Assembly: GCF_016097415.1 (NCBI RefSeq)
Contig: NZ_JAEHGE010000003.1
Coordinates: forward strand, 76,491 to 140,490
Direction: 5' to 3'
Source: a sulfur-oxidizing endosymbiont of Gigantopelta aegis
GTDB lineage: Bacteria; Pseudomonadota; Gammaproteobacteria; GRL18
Length of the DNA stretch: 64,000 nucleotides
Of this stretch, positions 20,329-30,107 are shown piece by piece; the stretch's first letter is position 1, and each line of letters begins with the position of its first letter. Both the position numbers and the translations under genes were made by a program. The notes under the pieces are model-generated. The model was not told the DNA's origin. It did no database searches and saw only the letters and a list, made by a program, of their open reading frames with translations.

Positions 20329-22326
20329 TTAAACGCTAGAATTTGACTGCATACCCATGAATTTTTCCTGTAATTGCCTAAAATCAGTTTCTATGGGCAT
20401 TGGTGGTAATGTTTCTCGCAAATAATACCCATAGGCTTGGGTAAAAAGTCGGGGATCCGCAATGACTAAAATACCCACATCGTCACTATCACGAATCAAG
20501 CGCCCTGCCCCCTGCTTCAAAGCAATACCAGTTTGTGGCAGTTGGTATTGATAAAAAGCATTTACACCCTGCTCTTGCATGGCCTTGATACGTGCTTGCA
20601 ATATTGGCTCATACGGTGAGGCAAATGGTAGCTTATCAATGATCACGCAGGACAAGGCTTCACCTTTGACATCCACACCTTCCCAGAAACTACTTGTGCC
20701 TAATAATACCGCTTTGTTGGTATGTTTAAATTGTTCAACAAGTTGCTGTCTGGGGGCATCCCCCTGAACAAATAAATTAAAGTCCATTGTTTGCAATATT
20801 TCTTTGGCCTCTGCCATAGCACGATAGGAAGTAAAGAGAATAAAGGTTCGCCCTTCTAACCACTGAATAATCGGTAACACACTACGGATGAGTGCTGAGG
20901 TATAGAGTGCGTCATTAGGCAAGGGTAAATTTTGAGGTGCGTACAGAATGGCCTGAGTTGAAAAATCAAAGGGGCTCTCCAGCTTCAATACTTCACAATC
21001 ATCCAAGGCCAATTGCCGAGAAAAATAATCAAATTCAGACTTATCCTGCTCTTCCGCAAACTCTGTATTCATCGCATTATGCGACTTAATGCTTAAGGTC
21101 GCCGAAGTAAAAATCCAGTGTGCATCCGTGCTATGTAATTGTTGCTTAAATTCTTCACCCACCGACATGGGCGTTAGCTGAATCATCAAAGAACGTCCCT
21201 GGCATTCAAACCAATGAACCATATTATCGGGTGTACTACCGGTTAATAACTCAAAATTAGTCAATAGTTGTTCACTACGTTTAAAGCAGCTTTCTAATTC
21301 TGCACTGCTTTTTTCCAAACCGGTAGCAGTAGACTCAAGATAGAGTTTTAGTTTTTTTAAGCCATAGAAAATTTCATCACATAAGGGCTTAATTGATTCA
21401 CTGATTGCAGACCAACTTCCCCGTTGCTGGTAGCGATTTAACACCATAAACAAATCATCCAGCATACGTTTAATATCATCACTCAAAGCAATAAATCGCG
21501 GCAGGGGCAAGGATAATTGCGCAATGTGTTTACGCGAGTCCTGTAATAATTGTTTAATTTGTCGGGCTGATATTTGCCGGGAAAAAAAGTGCGAAGCAAT
21601 ATCCGGCAATTGATGGGCTTCATCAATAATATAAGTTTGCGCAGCAGGCAGTAACTCACCTAATGAATCGGTTTTTAATTTGAGGTCGGCCATCAGCAAG
21701 TGATGATTAACGACAATAATATCAGCATCAAAGGCTTGCTCTCTGGCTTTTAAAACATAGCATTCATCATGAAACGAACAGTTATTACCCAGACAGTTAT
21801 CACTATTGGATGTCACTATAGACCAGGTCATTGAATCTTCTTTAACTTGGGCAAATTCAGCAATATCAGCAAATTCAGTCTGCTCTAATTGCTGCTGTAT
21901 AGACATTATTTCTAACTGCGTTGACTCATCATACCAGGCCTCTTCACGGGCTTTTTCAAGGCGATAAAGACACACATAATTGCTACGGCCTTTGAGTAAA
22001 CTAAAGTTTAATTGACGTTGTTTGACGGGTTCGAGCATCGCTGCTATCAGAGGTAAATCTTTACGGTATAATTGGTCTTGAAGATTTTTTGTTCCCGTAC
22101 TAATAATAATTTGTTGAGATGACAAAATAGCGGGAATCAAATAGGCAAATGTTTTGCCCGTCCCTGTACCGGCCTCACATAATAAAATACTTTTATGTTG
22201 CTTGGATTGCAGACATTGCTCAATTTTCTGCGCCATAAGCAATTGTGCATCGCGGGGAGAATAGTGCTGTAATTGTTGAGCCAATAGCCCATCGGAGGAA
22301 AAAATATGCGACAGGTCGATGGTCAT
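20329..22326 (-). CDS. DinG/YoaA-type ATP-dependent DNA helicase
   Basis: 665 residues, superfamily 2, XPD-like. Visible motifs are LLCEAGTGTGKTFAYLIPAI (Walker A), four cysteines for an Fe-S cluster (NYVC, then CLGNNCSFHDEC), IVVNHHLLMADLK, DEAHQLPDIA (Walker B), LGTSSFWEGVDV and KQGAGRLIRDSDD. The length fits YoaA better than the longer DinG. Such helicases act in 5'-3' unwinding and repair of damaged or replicating DNA. A 12-bp tandem repeat abuts the start codon where a ribosome site is expected. Confidence 0.93.
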   Translation of the reverse strand: MTIDLSHIFSSDGLLAQQLQHYSPRDAQLLMAQKIEQCLQSKQHKSILLCEAGTGTGKTFAYLIPAILSSQQIIISTGTKNLQDQLYRKDLPLIAAMLEPVKQRQLNFSLLKGRSNYVCLYRLEKAREEAWYDESTQLEIMSIQQQLEQTEFADIAEFAQVKEDSMTWSIVTSNSDNCLGNNCSFHDECYVLKAREQAFDADIIVVNHHLLMADLKLKTDSLGELLPAAQTYIIDEAHQLPDIASHFFSRQISARQIKQLLQDSRKHIAQLSLPLPRFIALSDDIKRMLDDLFMVLNRYQQRGSWSAISESIKPLCDEIFYGLKKLKLYLESTATGLEKSSAELESCFKRSEQLLTNFELLTGSTPDNMVHWFECQGRSLMIQLTPMSVGEEFKQQLHSTDAHWIFTSATLSIKSHNAMNTEFAEEQDKSEFDYFSRQLALDDCEVLKLESPFDFSTQAILYAPQNLPLPNDALYTSALIRSVLPIIQWLEGRTFILFTSYRAMAEAKEILQTMDFNLFVQGDAPRQQLVEQFKHTNKAVLLGTSSFWEGVDVKGEALSCVIIDKLPFASPYEPILQARIKAMQEQGVNAFYQYQLPQTGIALKQGAGRLIRDSDDVGILVIADPRLFTQAYGYYLRETLPPMPIETDFRQLQEKFMGMQSNSSV

Positions 22327-22385
22327 TTTTGAGTGCGTTTCTGAGTGCGTTTCTGACTACATTTCTGAGTACGTTTTTGACTACA
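22327..22385. repeat. 12-bp tandem repeats abutting the helicase start codon
   Basis: On the minus strand, unit GAAACGCACTCA and variants (GAAATGTAGTCA, AAAACGTACTCA) repeat about five times and end three bases before ATG. The unit length is a multiple of three. No Shine-Dalgarno sequence is visible between repeat and start. Confidence 0.8.
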
Positions 22386-22432
22386 TGGTTGAGAGAGAAG
22401 GCACTTTTTCAATTTGTTTTTTTCTATTTGAA

Positions 22433-22867
22433 TTATGCTTCGCCCGACCAATCAAGACTCCAGGCTAGGGTGGCTATTTTTTTAAAACGAGCCAGAGTCA
22501 TCGCACCTTTTTTAGCTTTTTTACTTTGTTTGTCAATGACATTTTCTGACAATGTTGCTCGGTCAATTTCATAAATTTCAAATGGTTCGTAGTCATCATT
22601 CAATAATACTAATACAACACTATCCCAGTCTTGTTCAATTTTAAGCTGGCCAATACGGTGAGTATTTTTAGCATCGCTAAAAATAGTACGGCCTTTAATT
22701 TGAATTTTATCACCCTGCAAGTCACCGGATTGTTCGGTGCCTATGGCTTCATAACCAATTTGATCCGCTGCAGGTGCGAGATGTAACAAACGTATCGCAT
22801 CGTAGGTAGAAAGTTCCCCACTGACACCAGCAAGCCGATAAACAAAGGTGTTGATAAATGCGATAAA
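22433..22867 (-). pseudogene. Conserved hypothetical protein, 5' truncated, possible nuclease fold
   Basis: The frame is open from a stop at 22868-22870 with no plausible ATG or GTG; the only candidate, a TTG at 22789, would cut into conserved-looking sequence (INTFVYRLAGVSGELSTYDA). The body contains IGYEAIGTEQSGDLQGDKIQ, IKGR and IGQLKIEQDWDSVVLVLL. The Glu...Asp...Gln-x-Lys pattern would fit a PD-(D/E)xK fold, which is only a guess. The N-terminus was probably lost when the element carrying the gene at 22913 inserted. Confidence 0.5.
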
Positions 22868-22912
22868 TTAAGCTATTATTCTTGTAAAATCAACATTTAA
22901 GGGGATATCTAA

Positions 22913-23306
22913 ATGGATAAAATATCTTCTGATATAAAACAACCAAGAATTCCAGTTGAAATTAACGATATTCAGGTTAATTTTTGCAAAAATCCATTGT
23001 GCCAAAATTATGGTGTTCCTGCCAGCACAGAAAGCCAAGTTAAACTCCATAAATCACAAAAAGACTGCTACAAATTATCAAGTGGTAGTCGAAAGCCAGT
23101 TACTAAACTGATTTGCAAGTCTTGTAATGAGTTATTCCCAGTTAAGAGCAATCAAGGAATTTGGGATGAATTACAGCGAATTGAAGAATATTTAAAAGAA
23201 ACTCCAGAGGTGTCATGCCCTGATAATTCATGTAAAAATAATCTCATTAGTATTAAGTTAGGAAAAGAATTTTACCAGTCTTTTGGGAAAACAAAATCAG
23301 GTTCTA
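22913..23306 (+). pseudogene. Zinc-ribbon transposase-like protein, truncated by IS3
   Basis: About 131 residues remain, with three cysteine-pair blocks: FCKNPLCQNYGVP, LICKSCNELFP and VSCPDNSCKNNL. A CxxxxCxN(Y/F)G...KSNQGI...SFGKTKSGS pattern of this kind occurs at the N-terminus of some DDE transposases; I cannot name the family with certainty. The native frame ends at 23306 where an IS3 copy begins; the last 22 codons to the stop at 23374 belong to the IS. A good ribosome site (AAGGGG) precedes the ATG. Confidence 0.6.
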
Positions 23307-23504
23307 TACAGTGGACCCCATTGTCAAGACAGCTTTCTCAAATATTAAGATATAATTCTGTTGGTTATTTATAGTATTAGTCTTATCCACATATCCACAG
23401 GTCTGCCAGTAGTCCAGAGACGCTTGCGATATATCTCAGGGCTACTGGCTTGGCCTGTGGATATGTGGACAAGGCGGTTGCCAGTAAAGTTGATTATCCT
23501 CTCA

Positions 23505-24325
23505 TCATGCTGCCCGTTTTAAGTCTGGAACAACTTCTTTCATCACGCCATAGATCTCTGCAGGCGTTTTTCCACCGTGTGTACTGTGTGGTCGTTCATG
23601 GTTGTAAAACTCAAAATATTCCTTTAATGAGCTCTTTAGCTCATCAATACTTTGGTAATCCTTGAGGTAAATTTCCTCATATTTTACACTTCGCCAGAGT
23701 CGTTCAATCATAATGTTATCCATTGCTCTGCCTTTGCCGTCCATGCTGATTTTTATATCATTGGCCTTTAGAACACCTGTAAATGCTCTGCTAGTATATT
23801 GAGCACCTTGATCCGTATTGAAGATTTCTGGCTTTCCATATCGTCGCAGTGCTGTTTCCAGACTACTGATACAAAAGCTTTCTTCCATGCTGGTTGACAC
23901 TTCCCAGGACAGCACAAAACGGCTACTCCAGTCCATAACAGCACTTAGGTAGACAAATCCATGTGGCATCCGTAAATACGTGATATCTGTGCACCAAACC
24001 TGGTTATTCCTATTAATATCAATTCCTTTGAGCAAATATGGATAGAGGTTATTTACTTTGCAAGGCTTGCTGGTATTGGGTTTTGGTGCCACTGAAACCA
24101 ATCCCATGATCCGCATAAGCCGTTGAACTTTTTACGATTAATTTTATAACATTTCAATCTTAATGCATTACGAATTTGACGACTGCCATAGAATGGATGT
24201 TTTATGTACAACTCATCAATCAAATTCATTAATGTTAAATCTTTATTTTGCAGAGGCTTTTTAGGTTGATAGTAATAGCTTGAACGGTTCAGGCCGATAA
24301 GCTCACATTGTTTTTTGATGCTCAA
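23505..24325 (-). pseudogene. IS3-family orfB, frameshifted (copy 1)
   Basis: Catalytic blocks are present: VWCTDITYLRMPHG, IFNTDQGAQYTS and IMIERLWRSVKYEEIY, the DDE triad. Between 24053 and 24116 the frame changes: CGTAAAAAGTTCAACGG needs one more A to read RKKVQRLMRIMG. Upstream, KKQCELIGLNRSSYYYQPK is in the frame reached from orfA by a -1 shift on A AAA AAG, so that part is normal. Copy 2 shares the internal lesion. Confidence 0.88.
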
Positions 24326-24369
24326 CTGAGGGTGCTCTTTTTCTATGCAACACCGCTTTTCTGCTCTAC

Positions 24370-24660
24370 TCAGTTGAACATCTTCAACTTTTTTGACAGC
24401 CAGTCAGCCTCTACTTTTAGTTGACCTATTTGGCTGTACAGGTGTTCTTTTTCCTTTTCATGTTCAGCATCTTTATTCTCTAATTTTTTTGAAAAAGTAT
24501 CGGCTGCACCATCAAGCATCTGCTTTTTCCAGCTATTGACCTGGGTGGTGTGCACTTCAAATTCTGACGCAATTTCTGCGACTGTTTTTTGACCTTTCAA
24601 AGCCTCAATGGCTACTTTTGCTTTAAATTTGTTGTTGAATGTTTTTCTTTTTGTGCTCAT
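24370..24660 (-). CDS. IS3-family orfA (copy 1)
   Basis: 96 residues: HTH_Tnp_1 domain (NNKFKAKVAIEALKGQKTV, EIASEFEVHTTQVNSWKKQ) and a leucine-rich coiled coil. The 3' end has the slippery AAAAAAG used for the programmed -1 shift into orfB. Identical to the protein of copy 2. Confidence 0.93.
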   Translation of the reverse strand: MSTKRKTFNNKFKAKVAIEALKGQKTVAEIASEFEVHTTQVNSWKKQMLDGAADTFSKKLENKDAEHEKEKEHLYSQIGQLKVEADWLSKKLKMFN

Positions 24661-24727
24661 TTTTTTGTTCCCCGTTAGGTTAGCTCTTATATCTTAACCT
24701 ATTGTCCAGTTTTCGGGGTCCACTATA

Positions 24728-25062
24728 ATGGCATCAATAATGAATTTTTAACTCAGTTTCAATTTAGCATGAAATATAAGCCGGATGTATTCCATCTGGC
24801 ATTAGAAAAAGGGGCAGATATTTTTATTGAGGATACCAGAGATGATAAAATTCTAAAAAAAATCCCTGCCTGGCATCAGCAGATTATTGATGCAGAAACC
24901 TTTATTGTCTTACCTGTATTGGTAAAGAAAAAAGCCATTGGCCTATTCTATGGTGATCGTTTTAAGTCTGGTGAGCTGACTATTAAAACAGAAGAATTGA
25001 AGTTGATGCAAAAATTAAAATTTCTAGCGTCAGAAGCCTTAATAAAAAGATATAAGTGCTAG
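24728..25062 (+). pseudogene. HDOD-domain signalling protein, C-terminal fragment
   Basis: The frame is open from the IS border (YNGINNEFLTQFQFSMKYKP) without its own start. The segment KPDVFHLALEKGADIFIED followed by IPAWHQQIIDAETFIVLPVL matches the GAF-like C-terminal part of HDOD proteins, which are regulatory proteins with a metal-less HD fold. The HDOD domain itself is missing, evidently removed with the IS3-linked rearrangement. Confidence 0.65.
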
Positions 25063-25066
25063 AGGG

Positions 25067-25103
25067 CGTAGGGTGGGCATGGCTTTATCTGCCCACCCTA
25101 CGG
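25067..25103. repeat. Dispersed palindromic repeat, family A, copy 3 (short)
   Basis: CGTAGGGTGGGCATGGC and TGCCCACCCTACG with a short loop; one arm pair of the larger repeats at 1646 and 16137. Confidence 0.8.
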
Positions 25104-25142
25104 TCAAAATTATCAAATAATTCTAGAATAAACGAATAAACA

Positions 25143-25907
25143 CTAACTAAAAGAAATAAGAATCACTGAAATATTATCTTCGCCACCCGCTGCATTCGCT
25201 GCATTAATTAAATGTTCAGGAATGCTTTCAGCTGAGTTTTCATATTTGATAAGAATGTCCAGGACTTGCTCATCACTGACCATTGTGGTCAGGCCATCCG
25301 AACATAATAATATTTTCTCACCCTTTTTTGCTGGGTGCAAAGAAACATCCGGAGCAACTTCAGGATAGGGGCCAAGTGCCTTAGTTAATACATTGGCTGG
25401 GGGTTCATCACCTTCAAAACATTTATCTTTCCAAAGCTGTAATAGCGAATGATCAGTGCTGAGTTGCGTCAGTGATTGCTTGTGATAGGTGTAAGCACGA
25501 CTATCGCCGACATTGAAAATAATAGACATTTTACGTTCAGGCAGATACCAGCAACCGACAATAGTCGTTCCCATGCCCTTGCCCTTAAGCATACCGCGAT
25601 CCGTATTGGCCTGACAAATCTTTAAATTGGTTTTTTCAATGGCGGCTGTGACGGCTGAAACTTCAGCAAACTCTACATCACTGCGGCTGGGTTGAGCTTG
25701 GCTTGGTTGGGTTAATGCTTGCTCAACGGTGTCAGCAGCCATTTTGCTGGCAACTTCACCGGATTGATGTCCACCCATGCCATCAGCGAGAATAAAAAGA
25801 TTATTATCTGAATTCAGGCGTATATTATCTTCATTATGCTTTCTGGATCGACCCGTGTCAGTTTTACCATGAGCCTTACATTTTATGGATAGGAAACGTG
25901 ATAGCAT
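25143..25907 (-). CDS. PP2C-type serine/threonine phosphatase
   Basis: 254 residues: KTDTGRSRKHNEDNIRL, FILADGMGGHQSGEVAS (metal-binding Asp-Gly), VGDSRAYTYH, LLCSDGLTTMVSDEQ and GGEDNISVILI are the PP2C motifs in order. It dephosphorylates Ser/Thr residues with Mn or Mg. Single cytoplasmic domain with no kinase adjacent; in many gammaproteobacteria such enzymes pair with an STPK or a type VI system, but neither is visible here. Confidence 0.94.
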   Translation of the reverse strand: MLSRFLSIKCKAHGKTDTGRSRKHNEDNIRLNSDNNLFILADGMGGHQSGEVASKMAADTVEQALTQPSQAQPSRSDVEFAEVSAVTAAIEKTNLKICQANTDRGMLKGKGMGTTIVGCWYLPERKMSIIFNVGDSRAYTYHKQSLTQLSTDHSLLQLWKDKCFEGDEPPANVLTKALGPYPEVAPDVSLHPAKKGEKILLCSDGLTTMVSDEQVLDILIKYENSAESIPEHLINAANAAGGEDNISVILISFS

Positions 25908-26023
25908 AAATTAGTTTAATATTCCTTAAGTTAAAGAAGGTAAGTTAAAATTCATTAGTAAAACAATCATAGTCTAGTTTGAAAAATATGCACGGATTTC
26001 TTTGTTCTCTGATGAAGATTATA

Positions 26024-27088
26024 TTAACAACAGCCTCCACTGGAATCATTGCTCGTGGCGTTTGTACCTGATTGACTACTCTCAAAGGGAATATTGGTGC
26101 CACAACCTGCAAAAATTCCAAAGTGCTTGCTCATATCGCCATAAAATTTAAAGTGAGGTTTAAAGCGAGTTTCCTGTAACATTCTCCAGGTATTGCCACA
26201 AACGGGAAAGTGGCGTCCTTTTTCAATGGCATGATGAGCATCCAGGACAAATATCTCTTCGTGATGTGGAATGCCCCCTTGATAGACAACACTTTGACCA
26301 TAATCTTCACAGGCACTTTCCAGATTATCCAACTTAAATAAACGATAAGTGGCAGAATAAAAATTAATATGGCCGATGAGTGTTTCGATTTGGGCATTAT
26401 CAATGGCCAGAGGCCGATCTTCCACCAGACGTGGATCTTTAAATCCACACTGTTTGGCCAGATTTAAAAAATCATTCCAATATAAGGCACCGCTTAGGCA
26501 TTCTCCATAGAGCACAGGATCTTTAACCAATGCTTCAGGAACACGACGATCACTATAAACATCAGAAAAATATAACTCACCACCGGGCTTTAATACTCGA
26601 TAGGCTTCTTTTAAAACGGCTTCTTTATCCGGTGATAAATTGATCACGCAATTAGAAACAATGATATCAAAGCTATTATCTGCTAAATCTAATTCATCAA
26701 GACGTTCAATGTAACCTTTTTTAAAGGCGATATTAGCTTGCTTGTAGCCGAAGACCTCGGTGTGATAATCGATGTACTGATTAGCGATATCAAGTTGTTC
26801 ATCGGTCATATCAATGCCCAGAACATAGCCTTCTTCACCCACTAATTGCGAGAGAATATAGCAATCACGACCTGAGCCACTACCTAAATCCAATATGCGC
26901 ATGCCCTCAAGCTTTTGTGGTCGTACTAGTCCGCAGCCATAATAACGAGAGGCAACCTCGGCATGGATCTTACTCATGGCCTGTTTTAAATGCTCGGGGA
27001 GATCAGTGTCGGTGCAACAGGCATCTGTTTTCAAATCACCTGAGGACTGCAATACCTTACCATAATAATCTTTTACTTCATCAAACAT
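26024..27088 (-). CDS. arsM: Arsenite S-adenosylmethionine methyltransferase-like protein
   Basis: 354 residues. Class I SAM fold: ILDLGSGSGRDCYIL, GIDMTDEQLDIANQYI, YRVLKPGGELYFSDVY. Cysteines sit where ArsM needs them to bind As(III): Cys76 after the SAM loop, Cys147 in SNCVINL and Cys197 in GECLSGAL; Cys24/Cys25 and a terminal Gly-Gly-Cys-Cys are extra. Members methylate arsenite to volatile or less toxic species. No arsR or efflux gene is adjacent, so regulation is unknown. Confidence 0.85.
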   Translation of the reverse strand: MFDEVKDYYGKVLQSSGDLKTDACCTDTDLPEHLKQAMSKIHAEVASRYYGCGLVRPQKLEGMRILDLGSGSGRDCYILSQLVGEEGYVLGIDMTDEQLDIANQYIDYHTEVFGYKQANIAFKKGYIERLDELDLADNSFDIIVSNCVINLSPDKEAVLKEAYRVLKPGGELYFSDVYSDRRVPEALVKDPVLYGECLSGALYWNDFLNLAKQCGFKDPRLVEDRPLAIDNAQIETLIGHINFYSATYRLFKLDNLESACEDYGQSVVYQGGIPHHEEIFVLDAHHAIEKGRHFPVCGNTWRMLQETRFKPHFKFYGDMSKHFGIFAGCGTNIPFESSQSGTNATSNDSSGGCC

Positions 27089-27299
27089 ACCAAGCTACCC
27101 TACCGCCATTAAAAAGGAAGTGGAAATCATATACAAAAACGCCTTATAAAGAAAGTAGCAGGTGACTAATCAGCCTTGTGTGGCTTGAATAAAGTGCAAT
27201 GCTCTTCTATTCTTAATAGAGGTTAAAGTAAAAAAATCTTACGTCGATAAATTAATTCAATGTACACAGTGAAGGTTAGACAATAGTGAAACAATATTT

Positions 27300-28630
27300 A
27301 TGACAATCCCTCCATTTTATTGGACTCTTTTAGGTGAAATTGGTTTAGTTATTATTGGTGTTTTAGTGACAGTGATTATCTTTGTCATAAAAGATCGGAA
27401 AAAACTACGTGAATACTCGTTTTATCTTAAAAAAGTCATCAAAAAATTAAAGAAAAACTTCAGGATAAAGAAAGTGACCAGGATCAGGAGCGCGTTCTTG
27501 AATTGCTACAGGCTCTGGTTGAATACGTGCGGGAACAGTATCAGATAAAATTTGGCAATGCGATTGTCGTAGCCGCTGAAGAAGATAGTGAAGGAAATAT
27601 TGAAGGAAACAGTGAAGAAGCTGTAAAGGCAATAGATGATAAGCCATCAGTTGACAAATTTGTCTTTATTGCTGGCTTTCAAACGATGATTGCAGAACTC
27701 AGCGCACTGGAAAACAGTAACGATCCTGAGACAACCTGGCATAAAATTCAAAGTGAATTAACCCCGCTATTTGAAAATTATCTTGAGCCTATTCTTGCTC
27801 AAAGTGATATGTCAGGGGCATCAGGTGGTGACTTTAAGGAACAATTGGATAATGCGCTTAAGCGTGTTGATAATCTGGAACAGTTTAAGCAATTATATTT
27901 TGAATTACAGGCTAAGCTCAGTAAGAGTTTGGCAGATATCGAATCATTAAATCAACAAGTTATTGAGCAGGCTGAGGGCAGTGATAATTTTGATGCAATA
28001 AGACAGATCATCGAAAAAAATAAAACCCATTATGTTGAAATGGGTCAAATGATTGGCATGGATAAAGAACAACACCATGAAAGTGTTGCGGGTTCGATGG
28101 ATTATAGTGAGGCGATTATCAATGAGCGCAAGGATGAAATTAAGCGCCTTAAAAATAAGATTGCCCAGCAGTTTGAAGACATTTGGAAGTTACAAAATAG
28201 GGCATCAGGCAATGCAGAAGGCGATAATTCTACACCACCTGATGTGGCAGAACTCAGTGCCGGAATTGACACGATTTCACGCAACCTAAAAGATGCGGAA
28301 ATGTGTATTGAAACAATGGATATGGAAATTCAAACCCTCACGGCTGAAATTACTAGCCTGAAAAGCCAATTGAAAGAGTCCGGTGGTGAACAAACGACAG
28401 ATCAGTCTGCTCAAGAAGCAGAAGCCGTCATTGCTAGACATGCTCAGGAAAGCAAGGAGCTGATGAGTTGTATCACCGGTCTGGAAGATGATAATCAGGA
28501 GCAATATAATCGCATTAAAGCCTTGGAGGAAGAGTTGGGCAGTAGTGCGGAGTTTAAGGAAAAATACCTGAAATTAGAAGCAGAGTATTCGGCAATGGAA
28601 GCAAAATATCTTGAGACAATGTCTAAATAA
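27300..28630 (+). pseudogene. Membrane-anchored coiled-coil protein, frameshifted
   Basis: The start at 27300 gives one membrane helix (residues 9-31, EIGLVIIGVLVTVIIFVI) then a basic stretch. Near 27448 the frame breaks in an A run; with one more A it continues as KKLQDKESDQDQERVLELLQ and runs to 28630. The joined product would be about 443 residues: anchor, acidic linker, and long heptad-rich coiled coils (LKNKIAQQFEDIWKLQNRAS; DMEIQTLTAEITSLKSQLKE). I do not recognise a family; the layout suggests a structural or tethering protein of the cytoplasmic membrane. Confidence 0.65.
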
Positions 28631-28690
28631 TAGTGTATTTTGTTTCTCAATCTCCCCCCTACGTTTGTGTAAGTGATAGATTGTAGAACA

Positions 28691-28720
28691 GTAGGATGCT
28701 GCTGAGGAACGAAGCGCATC
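28691..28720. repeat. Dispersed repeat, family B, copy 3 (single arm)
   Basis: GTAGGATGCTGCTGAGGAAC then GAAGCGCATC matches the family B arm at 7548-7577. Confidence 0.75.
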
Positions 28721-28803
28721 ACAAATAGTACAAACAGAATAATACCGTTAATTATTACCCAGAACTTAGGTCATGCACACTTATGACTTGAATTTAGGAA
28801 TCA

Positions 28804-29619
28804 TTAGTTCTGACATTGTGTGCAATACACAGTACTACGATTGCCTAGGCGGATTTCTTTGAGAGGTTTTTCACAGCGTATACAGGGCTGATCTTTACGG
28901 CCATAGACCAAAAGTTCTTGTTTAAAATAACCCGGCTTTCCCGTTCCCCCAACAAAATCCTTGAGTGTCGTCCCCCCTTGCGAAATAGCCTCTGCTAGGA
29001 TGCGCTTGCTCTCACGGCAGAGTATTTCATAACGTTTCATGCTGACTTTTCCCGCTGCTCGCTTGGGGTGAATACCACTGGCAAAGAGTGCTTCATTGGC
29101 GTAAATATTGCCAATGCCCACGACAATTTTACTGTCCATCAGAAATTGTTTAACCGCGACTCTTTTATTGCGCGAGAGCTGAAATAATAGCTCAGGACTA
29201 AAGTCTTCTGATAGTGGTTCAGGGCCAAGATGGTTTAATAAGGAATGCGCTTCAATGGGCTCACTTGTCCACAAAACTGCACCAAAACGGCGTGGATCTT
29301 TTAAACGCAGTGTATTGCCATTGGCAAAGCAGATTTCTACATGGTCATGTTTGTCATAAGCTATTTCAGGTGAAACAATACGCAGGCTACCGGACATACC
29401 CAGATGAATGATCAAAGTACCGGAGGCGGTGCTGAGTAATAAATATTTGGCGCGACGATGAATGGCGATAAATTGTTGTTGCAGTAATTGTTTGGGTAAA
29501 TCGCTAGGCACTGGCCAACGCAGGCGAGGATTGCGAATATTAACACGGGTAATGGGTGAATTTAATACGTGCGCTGAAATGCCCCGGAGTGTGGTTTCAA
29601 CTTCAGGCAGTTCAGGCAT
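28804..29619 (-). CDS. mutM: Formamidopyrimidine-DNA glycosylase
   Basis: 271 residues, normal length. It begins MPELPEVETTLRGI, whose Pro (after Met removal) and Glu are catalytic. LIIHLGMSGSLRI, VGIGNIYANEALFASGI (H2TH) and a C-terminal zinc finger with CIRCEKP and YCTQCQ follow. It removes 8-oxoguanine and ring-opened purines and nicks the strand. Confidence 0.97.
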   Translation of the reverse strand: MPELPEVETTLRGISAHVLNSPITRVNIRNPRLRWPVPSDLPKQLLQQQFIAIHRRAKYLLLSTASGTLIIHLGMSGSLRIVSPEIAYDKHDHVEICFANGNTLRLKDPRRFGAVLWTSEPIEAHSLLNHLGPEPLSEDFSPELLFQLSRNKRVAVKQFLMDSKIVVGIGNIYANEALFASGIHPKRAAGKVSMKRYEILCRESKRILAEAISQGGTTLKDFVGGTGKPGYFKQELLVYGRKDQPCIRCEKPLKEIRLGNRSTVYCTQCQN

Positions 29620-29664
29620 AGAAAACTAGAGTAAATTGATTCTGAGAATAACTAAAACCTACTC

Positions 29665-29955
29665 TTACTCTTCAAAGCGACCTAAAGGACGATTGAAAGT
29701 ATAATTAAGTGGCTCTTCGACTAGAACTTCACCCGTTTCACCAAAATTCTCGCCTGGCACACTGAATAATAAGCCAATACCCTGTGTTGCCATTCCTAAT
29801 ACACTGCCTACAGCGCCTAATGGTCGGGCAAGAAATAAATCGACAATGATTTCCTGATCGGTAACACGTTCATCATCATAATAGCCATATTCAGCAAAAC
29901 TAGTAGATGATAGAGAGATTAATAGTGCGAACAGCATAGTATTGATTGTTTTCAT
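29665..29955 (-). CDS. Small exported conserved hypothetical protein
   Basis: 96 residues with a signal peptide (MKTINTMLFALLISLSSTSF, cleavage near SFA|EY). The mature part, VDLFLARPLGAVGSVLGMAT then YTFNRPLGRFEE, has two RPLG motifs and a glycine-rich hydrophobic segment that could insert in a membrane. Similar short proteins exist in other gammaproteobacteria without known function. Confidence 0.7.
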   Translation of the reverse strand: MKTINTMLFALLISLSSTSFAEYGYYDDERVTDQEIIVDLFLARPLGAVGSVLGMATQGIGLLFSVPGENFGETGEVLVEEPLNYTFNRPLGRFEE

Positions 29956-30107
29956 TGTCTTTCCTGGCCTTGGTTTTCTCAGAGGAGCTCTTTTATAGAG
30001 ATTGTTGCTTTATTATACACCAATATTAGTCAAGTCATTTCTCTAAAGCAAGCTTAAGAGCTTGAAAGTATTAAATCATTCACGTTTTTTGGCAAAAAAG
30101 TTGATAA

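Larger units (their letters stand above)
23307..24727 (-). mobile_element. IS3-family element, copy 1
   Basis: Ends TACAGTGGACCCC and GGGGTCCACTATA, about 1.42 kb, with orfA and orfB on the minus strand. Nearly identical to copy 2 at 37764-39182. The flanks (GTTCTA on the left, ATGGCA on the right) do not form a duplication, and the genes on either side are unrelated, which points to recombination or deletion at this copy. Confidence 0.92.

Noticed and set aside
23450-23665. 71-codon plus-strand frame repeated at 37906-38121
   Set aside because: Antisense to orfB in both IS3 copies; its duplication only reflects the duplicated element.
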